Shown here: positions 8,318 to 16,788 of the stretch, piece after piece
Layout: each line of letters begins with the position of its first letter
Position numbering within the stretch: position 1 is the first letter of the stretch
NCBI GenBank assembly: GCA_001776785.1
Contig: MFDF01000016.1
Span: 1-53,607 of the forward strand
Direction: 5' to 3'
Length of the DNA stretch: 53,607 nt
Origin: Candidatus Daviesbacteria bacterium RIFCSPHIGHO2_12_FULL_37_16
GTDB taxonomy: Bacteria; Patescibacteriota; Microgenomatia; Daviesbacterales; UBA10151
Program-made: the position numbers and the translations under genes
The notes under the pieces: model-generated
Seen by the model: the letters and a program-made list of their open reading frames with translations, nothing else
Told to the model about the DNA's origin: nothing
Database searches by the model: none

Positions 8318-9257
8318 GATTGTTCTCCCTTTCTGCAATTATTTCCAAGTAAGCCTCTTCTAAGGTTGGGGAGTGAGTTTTTAACATGCTAAGAGGAGTT
8401 TTAATGTCCTGGATTAATTTCTGCAAGTTCTTGTTTTCAATATCTATTTTGAATGGGCCGTTTCCTGTAAATTTTATCTTTTTACTCTCAAGTTCTTTGG
8501 TTAACTTATTCCTGTTGTCTGCATCGATTAAGATATATTCATCAATTAGTGTATTTTTAATCTGGGTTGGGGTACCAAGTGAGACGATCTTGCCTTTGCT
8601 GATAATGCAAACCGTATCTGCTTCTTCTGCCTCTTCTAAGTAGTGGGTTGTTAAAAATATTGTAATGTTTTGCTGCTTCCTAACAGTTTTTAAATACTCC
8701 CAGAGGTTTTTTCTGGAGAGTGGGTCCAGGCCAATTGTTGGTTCATCTAAAAACAGGACCTTAGGTTTGTGCATTAGGCTTCTGATTATCTCAAGCTTTC
8801 TTTTCATCCCGCCCGAGAAAGTTTTTATGGTGTTAAAAAGTTCATTACCTAAACCAATAACTTCTGAGAGTTCTTTAACTCTTTTTTTATAGGACTGGGG
8901 CATTAGTTCATAAGAAGGTCTAAAAGGGTAGAGTCCATATAAAATAGCATGAAACCTAATATTTTCTTCTGCAGTTAGATTTGTATCCAAACTTGGGTTT
9001 TGGAAGATAATTCCGACGTTCTGCCTGACTTTTGAGGAGTCCCTGTCTGTGTCGAAACCTGTAATTTTAACCTCTCCTGAGGTTTTGGATAGGGTAGTTG
9101 TGAGAATAGAGATGGTTGTGGTTTTACCTGCCCCATTGGGGCCCAAAAAGGTAAAAAATTCACCCTCTTCAACTTCAAAGGAGATATTATCAACTGCATT
9201 TGTTTGGGCATTTTTGTACTTTTTAACCAGGTTTTTTACTGAAATAATTGCACTCAT
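8307..9257 (-). CDS. ABC transporter ATP-binding protein (DrrA-like)
   Basis: 316 residues. Walker A GPNGAGKTT at 39-47, signature FSGGMKRKLEI, Walker B VLFLDEPTIGLDP, and H-loop TTHYLEE. The C-terminal ~80-residue extension resembles the DUF4162-type tail of DrrA exporters. It works with the ABC-2 permease downstream at the membrane. The last residues (NNLSS) and the stop are contributed by the repeat at 8293-8317, so the C-terminus has been rebuilt by a repeat insertion. Confidence 0.93.
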   Translation of the reverse strand: MSAIISVKNLVKKYKNAQTNAVDNISFEVEEGEFFTFLGPNGAGKTTTISILTTTLSKTSGEVKITGFDTDRDSSKVRQNVGIIFQNPSLDTNLTAEENIRFHAILYGLYPFRPSYELMPQSYKKRVKELSEVIGLGNELFNTIKTFSGGMKRKLEIIRSLMHKPKVLFLDEPTIGLDPLSRKNLWEYLKTVRKQQNITIFLTTHYLEEAEEADTVCIISKGKIVSLGTPTQIKNTLIDEYILIDADNRNKLTKELESKKIKFTGNGPFKIDIENKNLQKLIQDIKTPLSMLKTHSPTLEEAYLEIIAERENNLSS

Positions 9258-9294
9258 GGGATATTAATGTAGCAGAAAATTGGAAGAGTTTGTA

Positions 9295-9804
9295 CTAGGA
9301 GGTTAAAGTTTGGGGCTTTTGAAGAATCTGGGCTTTTTTGGAGTTGGTTTTTAAAATGATTTTTAAAAGAGATATAGCTTTTTCTAAAGCAGAATATACG
9401 ATTACCTCATCAGAAAATCCTATGTTTAGCTTTATATGGAATATCCCTACATTATCTGTTTGCCAGTCCCATTTGGTTTTTCCTTCAAGGATAAACTTTT
9501 CATCTGGATCTTTTTTTAGATCGGAGAGATATTCAAGCAGGATGTGTTCAAAAAGGTGGCCAATTTCTGTTTTTTTAACCTCTCTTTGAAAAGGTGCATT
9601 TAAATAGTTAAAACATTTATGTGAATAGATTTTAGGAAGGTTGTTATTTAAGACTTTGGTTGTATTTGGTAAAGTTTTAGTGTTCAGGTGGTTTGTGAGC
9701 ATAACCATTTTAATTGAGGTATCAGAATGGTTTTGTTTAATCTGTAGGGTAAAAAGCGGATTGGAAAAGATTATTGGTAAATGATCTGTAGGTTTAGCGG
9801 GCAT
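9295..9804 (-). CDS. Stand-alone cyanophycin-synthetase N-domain-like protein
   Basis: 169 residues. The central pattern (LPKIYSHKC, TEIGHLFEHILLEYL, then GKTKWDW and a late ALEKAISLLK helix) resembles the N-terminal domain of cyanophycin synthetase CphA, where a G-H-x-x-E-H-x-x-L-E motif is conserved. No ATP-grasp or Mur-ligase domain follows, so it is not a synthetase by itself. It could be a reduced homologue or a partner of a Mur-ligase-like protein elsewhere. The motif match is by eye. Confidence 0.45.
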   Translation of the reverse strand: MPAKPTDHLPIIFSNPLFTLQIKQNHSDTSIKMVMLTNHLNTKTLPNTTKVLNNNLPKIYSHKCFNYLNAPFQREVKKTEIGHLFEHILLEYLSDLKKDPDEKFILEGKTKWDWQTDNVGIFHIKLNIGFSDEVIVYSALEKAISLLKIILKTNSKKAQILQKPQTLTS

Positions 9805-9903
9805 TTGTTTACAGCTTTCTATAGATATTATTACAGAAAACTTACGTAATATATACCCTCAATTCTTTTCTGTCAAATTTCTTACCTAATTTTTGGTTTT
9901 CTC

Positions 9904-11232
9904 CTATTTTAACAGATTTAGATATTCGCTAAAAATACCTCCTGCAATTGAGAAGGCCCCATGAGGAAAGTAAATATTGAAAAGACCTGGTTTTTTATGG
10001 AGGTTAGGGATGCCTAGTTTTTCAATCTTTTTTTGGGTTGCTTCAAAAGAAAAGTTAGCTTTTCCTATCTCAAAGTTTTTTTTAACTATTCTTTCTACTT
10101 CTTCTGGACTGCTTAGAAGTTCCCTGACCCTGTTTACAGTATCTGAGGTAACTTTATTATCTACAGCCACTGTCTCAAAACCTAAGGGCTCTATATCCTT
10201 TTTGTAAACTTCGTATCTGTTAACAAAGATGGGTTTTTTAAAGTAAACAGCCTCTATAAATTGGTTGCCAAAGCCTTCAAAAGTAGAGGGGTAGGTAATA
10301 AAGTCTGCGTTGACAAAACACCCCCAAAGTGTATAGAATCGACCTGCCTCGTCTGTAACTGCACGTTCTGATTTGATCCTCGTACCGATAAATTTTGTCC
10401 GGATTCCTGCTTCTTTTACTAATCTGACTATTTTTTTTAGGTAATCACCTGATTCATCCCCATGATAACCTGCCAGGACAAAGATGATGCGCGGGTCGTT
10501 TAGTTTTTTTATAAGTTCAATTGCCAGTTCAATATTTTTTCTGGGCACAATCCTGGTTGCCTGTAAAAAAACAATATCGTCTTTGGCTATTTCAAAATCT
10601 TTTCTCCAGTTTTTAGTCCAGGCATCAAGCTGGTTTAGTTTAAGGTTAAAATCAAAGCAGTCTGAAATAACCCGGGATTTTATGCCTGACCTTTGTTTAA
10701 GCTCCTGCTGGGCTATTGAGTTTATGGTAAGGTGGGTAATTAATGGGTTGTTGGGAGGAAAAAAACGTTTAAAAAATTCAAAGCAGTGGGATTTTAAGTA
10801 CCTTTCCCGCTCCCACCAAAAGTCATGGTTTCTGGAAATTGCAGGAATTTTAAATTCAGTTATGACGCGCTCAAGGGCAACTGCTGCAGGGAAGTGAATT
10901 GGAAGGCTAAAAACATTTGAGATTATTAGTTTGTCTATATGAAGTTGCCTGAAAACTTGTCTTAACTCTCCTTCAATATCTCCTGAGAGGGCAAAAATCT
11001 CTTTTTCTGCTTTTTTATAATCAATATTCTTAGTGATTATATCCTCGTGGATTTTATAAATTTCCGGGTGGGTGAAGTGGAGTGAGTCTATTAAAACCCC
11101 GCTTTGGTCAAGTTCACCTGCGATAAAGGTGACTTTGTGGCCCATTCTTTCTAATATTATCTTCCAACGCTCAGCCTCCAGGGAAACACCATCAGTGCCT
11201 GCGATCCTGAAGGAGAGATAACCTATGTTCAC
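9904..11232 (-). CDS. GT4-type glycosyltransferase
   Basis: About 442 residues. The frame opens further upstream with TTG, but GTG at 11232 gives the usual N-terminus (NIGYLSFRIAGTDGVSLEAERW is split by the loop binding the acceptor) and has TACTAT 6 nt upstream, so it was preferred. The C-terminal Rossmann half has FLQATRIVPRKNIELAI, FVLAGYHGDESG and the donor-binding FITYPSTFEGFGNQFIEAV with the conserved E-x7-E pattern. It probably retains the donor-sugar configuration; the acceptor is unknown. Resemblance to mannosylglucosylglycerate synthases is noted but weak. Confidence 0.82.
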   Translation of the reverse strand: MNIGYLSFRIAGTDGVSLEAERWKIILERMGHKVTFIAGELDQSGVLIDSLHFTHPEIYKIHEDIITKNIDYKKAEKEIFALSGDIEGELRQVFRQLHIDKLIISNVFSLPIHFPAAVALERVITEFKIPAISRNHDFWWERERYLKSHCFEFFKRFFPPNNPLITHLTINSIAQQELKQRSGIKSRVISDCFDFNLKLNQLDAWTKNWRKDFEIAKDDIVFLQATRIVPRKNIELAIELIKKLNDPRIIFVLAGYHGDESGDYLKKIVRLVKEAGIRTKFIGTRIKSERAVTDEAGRFYTLWGCFVNADFITYPSTFEGFGNQFIEAVYFKKPIFVNRYEVYKKDIEPLGFETVAVDNKVTSDTVNRVRELLSSPEEVERIVKKNFEIGKANFSFEATQKKIEKLGIPNLHKKPGLFNIYFPHGAFSIAGGIFSEYLNLLK

Positions 11233-11286
11233 ATATCCATAGTAAGCACCTTTTGAGAATGCGGTCAAGTGTGAAAATTTTAGTGA

Positions 11287-11616
11287 TTAGGATTTTCTGT
11301 TGTGTCTGATAAAGATTTTATGTCTATCTTTGTACAGGAGTCCCTGGAGGATTCCACCCGCCAAAAAACCTTTAGTAAAGTGGGCATCCAAGATGACATT
11401 TGTCAAAGGGATTGAAACAGCCAGTATAATTGCAAAATTTACCCAGTGATGAAGCCAGAGAGTGTGGTTGCCTGTTTTAATCTTAATATTCGGGGAAAAC
11501 TCTATCTTTGAATATTTAAGTCTAGGGATCCTTTTTTTAAACTTTTTAGGGTGGGTGAGATAGTGCATTGTGGGAATAGCTGCTAAAGCACCTGGTAAGA
11601 ATGAGACAAGTTCCAT
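11287..11616 (-). CDS. Small membrane protein, hypothetical
   Basis: 109 residues with hydrophobic segments near 1-20, 58-78 and 83-95 separated by Lys-rich stretches (KKFKKRIPRLKYSKIEF), and a basic C-terminus. Conserved-looking His residues (HYLTH, LWLHHW) occur at membrane borders. No family recognised. It lies upstream of the glycosyltransferase on the same strand (54 nt) and may be co-transcribed. Confidence 0.6.
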   Translation of the reverse strand: MELVSFLPGALAAIPTMHYLTHPKKFKKRIPRLKYSKIEFSPNIKIKTGNHTLWLHHWVNFAIILAVSIPLTNVILDAHFTKGFLAGGILQGLLYKDRHKIFIRHNRKS

Positions 11617-11677
11617 AATATTTACCTATATTTAATGTAATGGGTGTGTGAAAAAAATGCAATACACCCAAAGTATA

Positions 11678-12406
11678 TTAGTCAAGCCTCCTATTTTTTA
11701 AAAGTTCACATTTTGTGCATCTTAAAGTTTCAGGAGCAAAAATCTGGGCAACTTTTTCTGAGGTTCTAATCTGAATCTCATCACTTTCTTTTAAGTTTAT
11801 AATTTTAGGGTTGTTATCAACTGCCAGAACTGCAGGTCCACGCACAATTTTAATTAAAACTTTATCTTTTAGGGAAAGCTTTATTGGTTTTAACGAAGCT
11901 GTTAAATTGTTAAAAGCCAAACCTAAACCTTTTTTAAAGGATTTTTTAACTATTGATTTAAAATAACCTGTTGAACCAAAATGGGTTGAAATAACAAGCC
12001 CATCTCCAACTAAAATATTTGGGCTAAACTCTTTTCCATTTATAAAAAGTGAAAACCTCATTGCATGAGTAGGATTTAAATTTCTGATTACAATATCATT
12101 TACACCTTTCAAAACAGAATCTCCAATTTTGGCTTCAAGCTTATTAAATTTCACCAGTTTTAATTTCTTGTTTTTGAATTGGTTTAAAATGGCTTCTGTT
12201 TGGTGGTTTGGGCATTTGTTGCAGGTTTTTGAGTCCCTGATTGGGAGTTTAGGTATCCCTGGAAATTCCCTTTCTGAAGAAAGAAGTGTGCCATCACCTC
12301 CATAGCTTATTACCAGGTCAGGATTTTTGGAAACTATAGAAAAACCAAGGCCTTTAATCAGGTCTTTAATAGTTTGGGAGTTTTTGCCGTAAAGGGCAGT
12401 TTTCAT
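11678..12406 (-). CDS. nadK: NAD kinase
   Basis: 242 residues from ATG 12406, chosen over a start 12 codons upstream because TTGATA-17-TATACT ends 7 nt before it. Family motifs: ISYGGDGTLL (GGDGT near residue 36), GVNDIVIRN, and DGLVISTHFGSTGY. It phosphorylates NAD to NADP in the cytoplasm. Unusual features are a CNKC pair after the GGDGT loop and a CTKC pair near the C-terminus, which together could bind a metal. The gene is monocistronic by position. Confidence 0.9.
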   Translation of the reverse strand: MKTALYGKNSQTIKDLIKGLGFSIVSKNPDLVISYGGDGTLLSSEREFPGIPKLPIRDSKTCNKCPNHQTEAILNQFKNKKLKLVKFNKLEAKIGDSVLKGVNDIVIRNLNPTHAMRFSLFINGKEFSPNILVGDGLVISTHFGSTGYFKSIVKKSFKKGLGLAFNNLTASLKPIKLSLKDKVLIKIVRGPAVLAVDNNPKIINLKESDEIQIRTSEKVAQIFAPETLRCTKCELLKNRRLD

Positions 12407-12413
12407 AAGATTA

Positions 12414-12442
12414 AGTATATCAGATTTAGGTTCAGATATCAA
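12414..12442 (-). promoter_or_regulatory. Promoter of nadK (leaderless)
   Basis: On the minus strand TTGATA (12437-12442), a 17-nt spacer and TATACT (12414-12419), 7 nt before the ATG. No Shine-Dalgarno can fit, so the mRNA is probably leaderless. Confidence 0.6.
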
Positions 12443-12480
12443 ACTATAGGTTGTTCAAATAGATGTGGTAAACTAAGATT

Positions 12481-13056
12481 ATGATTGGAAGAACGCATGA
12501 TTTGGCTGCTTTTACAGCACTTTCTTATGTTGCAGCAACTTCACCATTGCAGGAGGTTTCTTTAGCTACTTTGGGGGTGGCAATTGGAGCTAATTTTTTA
12601 GGGGGGCTGGCGCCTGATTTAGATCAGACTACTTCTGATTTCTGGCACCATGTTAGAGGTGGAAATGTAATAAGCAGGATTATTGCACCCCTTTTGGGAG
12701 GACATAGGTTTATATCTCATTCCATATTGGGGATTTTTTTATTTGGATTTATAGTTGATAAGATACTGGAGATGATCTCAGGAGTTTTGATTGTTAATAT
12801 GGATATTGTCTGGTGGGCTTTTATGATTGGGTTTGTGAGTCATTTAGTTATGGATACTTTCACCAAAGAAGGGGTGCCCTGGCTTTTTCCAATCCCTATC
12901 AGGTTTGGGATCCCTCCTTTTAGTTTTTTGAGGGTAAAAACAGGTGGAATGCTTGAAAAATCCTTTATATTTCCTGGGTTAATTTTGTTAAATTTCTATA
13001 TCTATTATGCAAATTATGGGAAGTTTTTAGAGTTTTTTAAACAGTATATTAAATGA
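12481..13056 (+). CDS. YdjM-type membrane-bound metal-dependent hydrolase (DUF457-like)
   Basis: 191 residues with four hydrophobic segments. The family His/Asp pattern is visible: RTHD at the start, LAPDLDQ near 40, GGHRFISHS near 79-87, and VSHLVMDTFTKEGVPWLFP. E. coli YdjM is an LexA-regulated inner-membrane protein of this family; the substrate is unknown. The MFS gene starts inside its last codons (ATGA overlap), so the two are translationally coupled. Confidence 0.85.
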   Translation: MIGRTHDLAAFTALSYVAATSPLQEVSLATLGVAIGANFLGGLAPDLDQTTSDFWHHVRGGNVISRIIAPLLGGHRFISHSILGIFLFGFIVDKILEMISGVLIVNMDIVWWAFMIGFVSHLVMDTFTKEGVPWLFPIPIRFGIPPFSFLRVKTGGMLEKSFIFPGLILLNFYIYYANYGKFLEFFKQYIK

Positions 13057-14279
13057 AGAAGAGAATTAACCCTTTTTTGGCTTTGGATTATTTTGATTTC
13101 AGGCTGTTTTTCTTTGGCAGTTTTATCTCCCAGATGGGCACACAAATGCAGGTAGTGGCAGTTTCATGGGAACTTTACCAACTGACCCATTCGGCCTCTT
13201 CTTTGGGGCTTCTGGGGCTGTCTGAGTTTATACCTGTAATACTTTTTGCACTGGTAGGCGGAATTGCTGCAGATAAATTTAACAGGAAAAAGATTTTAAT
13301 TTTTAGCCAGATTGGCTTGGCTATCATGGCAGGAGTGCTTTCTATTGCTTCAATTGAGGGAATAACCTCCCCCTTGTTAATTTATATTGTGATGGCAGTG
13401 AGCGGTGTGGGAATGGCTTTTAATATGCCTGCCAGGCAAGGTGTATTGCCTCATCTGGTTCCAAGAAAATATTTTATGAATGCAGTGTCTTTAAATACCC
13501 TTCAAAGACAAACTGCCATAATTGTTGGTCCTGCAGTTGCAGGTTTTATGATTGCACTTTATGGAGTTGAGACTATATATATTTTTAATGCCATAACTTT
13601 TTTAATTTTAATTATGACACTTCTGCCTATTAAGATACCTGCCCATGAGAAAAAAGCAGATTTTGACTGGAAGTCTGTAATGCATGGGTTAAAGTTTGTT
13701 AAAAGTAACCAGGTCCTTTATTCAACTATGATTTTAGACTTTTTAGCTACATTTTTTGGGACAGCTACAATTTTAATGCCTATCTTTGCAGCAGATATCT
13801 TCCATACAGGGGCAAAGGGGTTGGGACTTTTATATTCTGCACCCGCAGTAGGAGGAGTAATTGCAGGACTTATTATGTCATCAATTCATAGAGTAAGAAG
13901 GCAGGGTGTGATAATAATTGGATCAATTGTTTTGTATGGACTGGCTACAGTTGGATTTGGATTAACAACTTCTTTTGCTCTGGCGCTATTTTTCTTAGCC
14001 TTAACAGGGGCAGGGGATATGATAAGTACAATTTTAAGAAATACAATCAGGCAGCTGGTGACACCTGACCACTTAAGGGGGAGAATGGTCAGTATAAATA
14101 TGATTTTTGTTCAGGGAGGTCCAAAGCTTGGGGAAACTGAAGCAGGGCTTTTAGCAGCAATGGTTGGGGCTCCTGTGTCTGTGGTGATAGGGGGGGTGGG
14201 AACTGTTGCAATAGCTTTGCTTTTAGCATTAATAATGCCAAAGCTTAGAAAATTCCAGGGACATGAACTGGCTGTCTGA
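13053..14279 (+). CDS. MFS transporter (EntS-like exporter)
   Basis: 408 residues with 11-12 hydrophobic helices. The N-terminal DYFDFRLFFFGSFISQMGTQMQ region and the loop-2 motif GGIAADKFNRKK match the MFS_3/EntS branch, which exports siderophores or drugs by proton exchange. It overlaps the YdjM-like gene by 4 nt. The substrate cannot be deduced. Confidence 0.87.
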   Translation: MKKRINPFLALDYFDFRLFFFGSFISQMGTQMQVVAVSWELYQLTHSASSLGLLGLSEFIPVILFALVGGIAADKFNRKKILIFSQIGLAIMAGVLSIASIEGITSPLLIYIVMAVSGVGMAFNMPARQGVLPHLVPRKYFMNAVSLNTLQRQTAIIVGPAVAGFMIALYGVETIYIFNAITFLILIMTLLPIKIPAHEKKADFDWKSVMHGLKFVKSNQVLYSTMILDFLATFFGTATILMPIFAADIFHTGAKGLGLLYSAPAVGGVIAGLIMSSIHRVRRQGVIIIGSIVLYGLATVGFGLTTSFALALFFLALTGAGDMISTILRNTIRQLVTPDHLRGRMVSINMIFVQGGPKLGETEAGLLAAMVGAPVSVVIGGVGTVAIALLLALIMPKLRKFQGHELAV

Positions 14280-14287
14280 TTTTTTGG

Positions 14288-14293
14288 TATAAT
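14288..14293 (+). promoter_or_regulatory. -10 box of trhO (leaderless)
   Basis: TATAAT lies 7 nt before the trhO ATG, leaving no room for a Shine-Dalgarno; no good -35 is seen. It lies just after the MFS stop. Confidence 0.5.
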
Positions 14294-14300
14294 CTGTGCC

Positions 14301-15212
14301 ATGGGAAAATTTCAAATTCTGCTCTATTACAAATATATTCAAATTAATGACCCCGGGAGGTTAAAAAAAGACCAGGATGAGTTGTGCAGGGGGTTAAATC
14401 TTAAGGGGAGGATAATTGTGGCTTCTGAGGGGATTAATGGGACTTTAGAGGGGTTAACAGAAGATACTGAGAAATACATTAGATTAATGATGAATGATGA
14501 AAGATTAAAGAATGTACATTTTAAAAAGAGTGAGGGGACTGGAAGTGCTTTTCCTAAACTTTCTATAAAAGTAAGAAGTGATATTGTTAGCCAAAAACTA
14601 GAAGAGTTTAAGCTGGACCCAGCAAAAGAGACTGGAAAATATTTACATCCAGAGGAACTTCATGAGTGGATCCACAATGGAAAAGAATTTTATTTAGTGG
14701 ATATGAGAAATGATTATGAGACTGAGGTAGGGTATTTTAAGGGGTCTATCTTTGCCCCGTTTGAGAACTTTAGGGATTTGCCAAAAGTTTTGCCTATTTT
14801 GCAGGAGTTAACAGGTAAGACTATTGTGACAGTCTGTACTGGAGGTGTGAGGTGTGAGAAGGCTTCAGCATTTTTGATAAAAAATGGATTTAAGGATGTG
14901 TACCAGCTTTTTGGGGGGATAGTTACTTATATGGAGAAATACCCTAATGAGGATTTTGTGGGAAAGTTATATGTTTTTGATGGTAGGGTGACCATGGGGT
15001 TTAATACTGATAGTCCTATGCACAAAGTTGTAGGAAGGTGTACAGTCTGTTTTGAAAATGCAGACACATATTATGACTGTAAAAATTTATACTGTCAGGG
15101 TAAAAGACATTTTATAAGTTGTGAGAGATGTATTGAAAAAAGTTTTGGGTATTGTCAAAAATGCGTTTCTGGGAGGCAAAGTAGTGAAAAAGAAGTAGTT
15201 TTAGCTGCCTGA
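14301..15212 (+). CDS. trhO: tRNA uridine(34) hydroxylase TrhO
   Basis: 303 residues, usual for YceA/TrhO. It has an N-terminal acylphosphatase-like part with GRIIVASEGINGTL (37-50), then a rhodanese domain with active-site loop CTGGVRCEKA at 179-188 (catalytic Cys179). A Cys-rich C-terminus (CTVC, CKNLYC, CERC, CQKC) probably binds zinc. TrhO makes 5-hydroxyuridine at wobble position 34, using molecular oxygen in E. coli. The gene overlaps the convergent desaturase by 12 nt. Confidence 0.95.
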   Translation: MGKFQILLYYKYIQINDPGRLKKDQDELCRGLNLKGRIIVASEGINGTLEGLTEDTEKYIRLMMNDERLKNVHFKKSEGTGSAFPKLSIKVRSDIVSQKLEEFKLDPAKETGKYLHPEELHEWIHNGKEFYLVDMRNDYETEVGYFKGSIFAPFENFRDLPKVLPILQELTGKTIVTVCTGGVRCEKASAFLIKNGFKDVYQLFGGIVTYMEKYPNEDFVGKLYVFDGRVTMGFNTDSPMHKVVGRCTVCFENADTYYDCKNLYCQGKRHFISCERCIEKSFGYCQKCVSGRQSSEKEVVLAA

Positions 15213-16112
15213 AAAACTTAGTCTGCCAAAAGGATTCGTTATTTTAGATAAATCCATGCCCCACTCATCACTAAGTTTTTTTCTATAAGCTGGATGTGTA
15301 ATAAGTTTAGCAAGATGTACCTTTCCTATCAGTCTTTCTACTTTTCCTAAGGCTTGCAAAAAATCTTTTATACCTGGATTAGCAACTTTTCTAAGTGCTT
15401 CGCCCTGGACTTCATAATCTTCCATAAAAGATGGACCAGGCATCTCAAAATTTAATAATTCATCCTCTATTTCTTCAATTGCGTGGGGGTCAGTATTTTT
15501 TAATATAATTGCACCTTCAAGGCTCCAACCACTATGATGAAACTCTTGGATTTCAATGAATTTTAATAATCTTTTTAGAACTGGTTCATGAGTGTTTGCC
15601 CCAAAATTCTGGTAAAACTGACCTGTAACCTGTTCCTGCATCATAGTTCTTGTCCGTGCTCTGGGTGGAGTTAAAACTCTTTCTTTTTTACCCCACTGCC
15701 CAGCCCTTCTACTTTCCAATCTTACATCTAAGTCTTGTGGATTAACTCTTCCTGAGGCTAAGGCATACATCCGTAACCCCAAATAATGGTGGAGTTCCTG
15801 TTCACCCCAAAGTATAGTGAAAGCAGATTCTTCATGATCCTGTCGGTTCATCCACAAAAGAGTCTGAACGTAGACTGGGTTTAGAGATTCAATATCCATT
15901 GCAGCTAAAACACCATTGACATCATCATCTGTGAGCCTGGATTGATCAATTTGGTGCCAGGGGATGTCTCTAAGATCCCAGGAAGTTGCTTTATGTATAC
16001 TATAAAATTTATCAAAGCGGGGAGTTAGTACAGTACCTGGTTCACTTAGTGGAAAAACATGGGTATTGGGAGGAATATTAGGATTTAGATCTGGTGCAAT
16101 TTCGTAGGCCAT
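15201..16112 (-). CDS. Acyl-ACP desaturase (ferritin-like diiron)
   Basis: 303 residues. All six diiron ligands of soluble acyl-ACP desaturases can be placed: E75 (in DIESLNPVYVQTL, matching the plant EEALPTYQT region), E106-x-x-H109 (EQELHH), E160 (MMQEQVTGQFY) and E190-x-x-H193 (IQEFHH). The family inserts a cis double bond into acyl-ACP using O2 and ferredoxin. Most CPR genomes lack fatty-acid synthesis, so the substrate could be scavenged acyl chains; this is inference. No ferredoxin or acyl-carrier gene is adjacent. Confidence 0.82.
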   Translation of the reverse strand: MAYEIAPDLNPNIPPNTHVFPLSEPGTVLTPRFDKFYSIHKATSWDLRDIPWHQIDQSRLTDDDVNGVLAAMDIESLNPVYVQTLLWMNRQDHEESAFTILWGEQELHHYLGLRMYALASGRVNPQDLDVRLESRRAGQWGKKERVLTPPRARTRTMMQEQVTGQFYQNFGANTHEPVLKRLLKFIEIQEFHHSGWSLEGAIILKNTDPHAIEEIEDELLNFEMPGPSFMEDYEVQGEALRKVANPGIKDFLQALGKVERLIGKVHLAKLITHPAYRKKLSDEWGMDLSKITNPFGRLSFSGS

Positions 16113-16163
16113 TTTTTAGGGTGGGTTAGAAAATTGTATAGTATAATGTAAGGCTTGACAAGC

Positions 16164-16679
16164 TTAGGATAAGAGAGAACTAAAGAGGTCTTTTATTTCT
16201 GAAATTTCATTTTTAACAAATTCTATAAAATTAAATCTTAAATCCACTTCAGCAGAAGGATTAGAGGTTGGAGAGGGATTAGAAGATGGACTTGCACTAG
16301 CAGTTGGGGAGGGTGAAACGTTCACCTCAACTTTTTGACCATTAACATTGACATCTACTGAAGTGTTGACTGTTGAGCTTTTTTGTTGGACCACATTTGA
16401 ACTTGAAGTATCAGAGGAGACATCAACTTTTGAATTTCCATCAGAGGATTCAAGATGAACACTTCCTCCTTCTTCTGAGTGATATTCTTTCCTTTCCCCA
16501 TTTGTTTCTATGACAACATCTGTTTTAGATTTTGAGGTGTTAGACTGGTTTGAATTAATATTTACACTATTTTTTGATCCATCAAGGTTGTTTGAGATTT
16601 CAACTGAAATTTTTGCAGAAGCTAAAGAGGGAAAGGCTAAAAGAACTAAGCTTAAAAAAATCAGGGCAGATTTTTTCAT
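16164..16679 (-). CDS. Secreted Ser/Asn-rich protein
   Basis: 171 residues with a clear signal peptide (KKSALIFLSLVLLAFPSLASA, cut near residue 22). A Ser/Asn/Val-rich polar body and a Pro-Ser linker (SPSPTASASPSSNPSPTS) follow, and a C-terminal amphipathic segment ends the protein. Possibly surface-attached; no enzyme motif. TATAAT lies 10 nt before the ATG on the minus strand. Confidence 0.7.
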   Translation of the reverse strand: MKKSALIFLSLVLLAFPSLASAKISVEISNNLDGSKNSVNINSNQSNTSKSKTDVVIETNGERKEYHSEEGGSVHLESSDGNSKVDVSSDTSSSNVVQQKSSTVNTSVDVNVNGQKVEVNVSPSPTASASPSSNPSPTSNPSAEVDLRFNFIEFVKNEISEIKDLFSSLLS

Positions 16680-16788
16680 AGGGCTTACTATTATAACCTA
16701 TTGGTCAAGGGAAGTTAGTAGTAAAACAGTAAGAAGATTTGTCTTTAGTAGAGAAAAAAGCTCATTCTTGGTAAAATATGGGTTATAC

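Noticed and set aside
8285-8338. Upstream start of the ABC permease including CHPERSEG
   Set aside because: Those residues are translated repeat DNA and overlap the ATPase 3' end; MKELNAIL is the conserved-looking start with AAGGA upstream.
14277-14279. TGA recoded as an amino acid (as in some CPR lineages)
   Set aside because: Several full-length genes (MFS, trhO, the ABC ATPase) end at TGA with homologous C-termini complete, so TGA acts as a stop.
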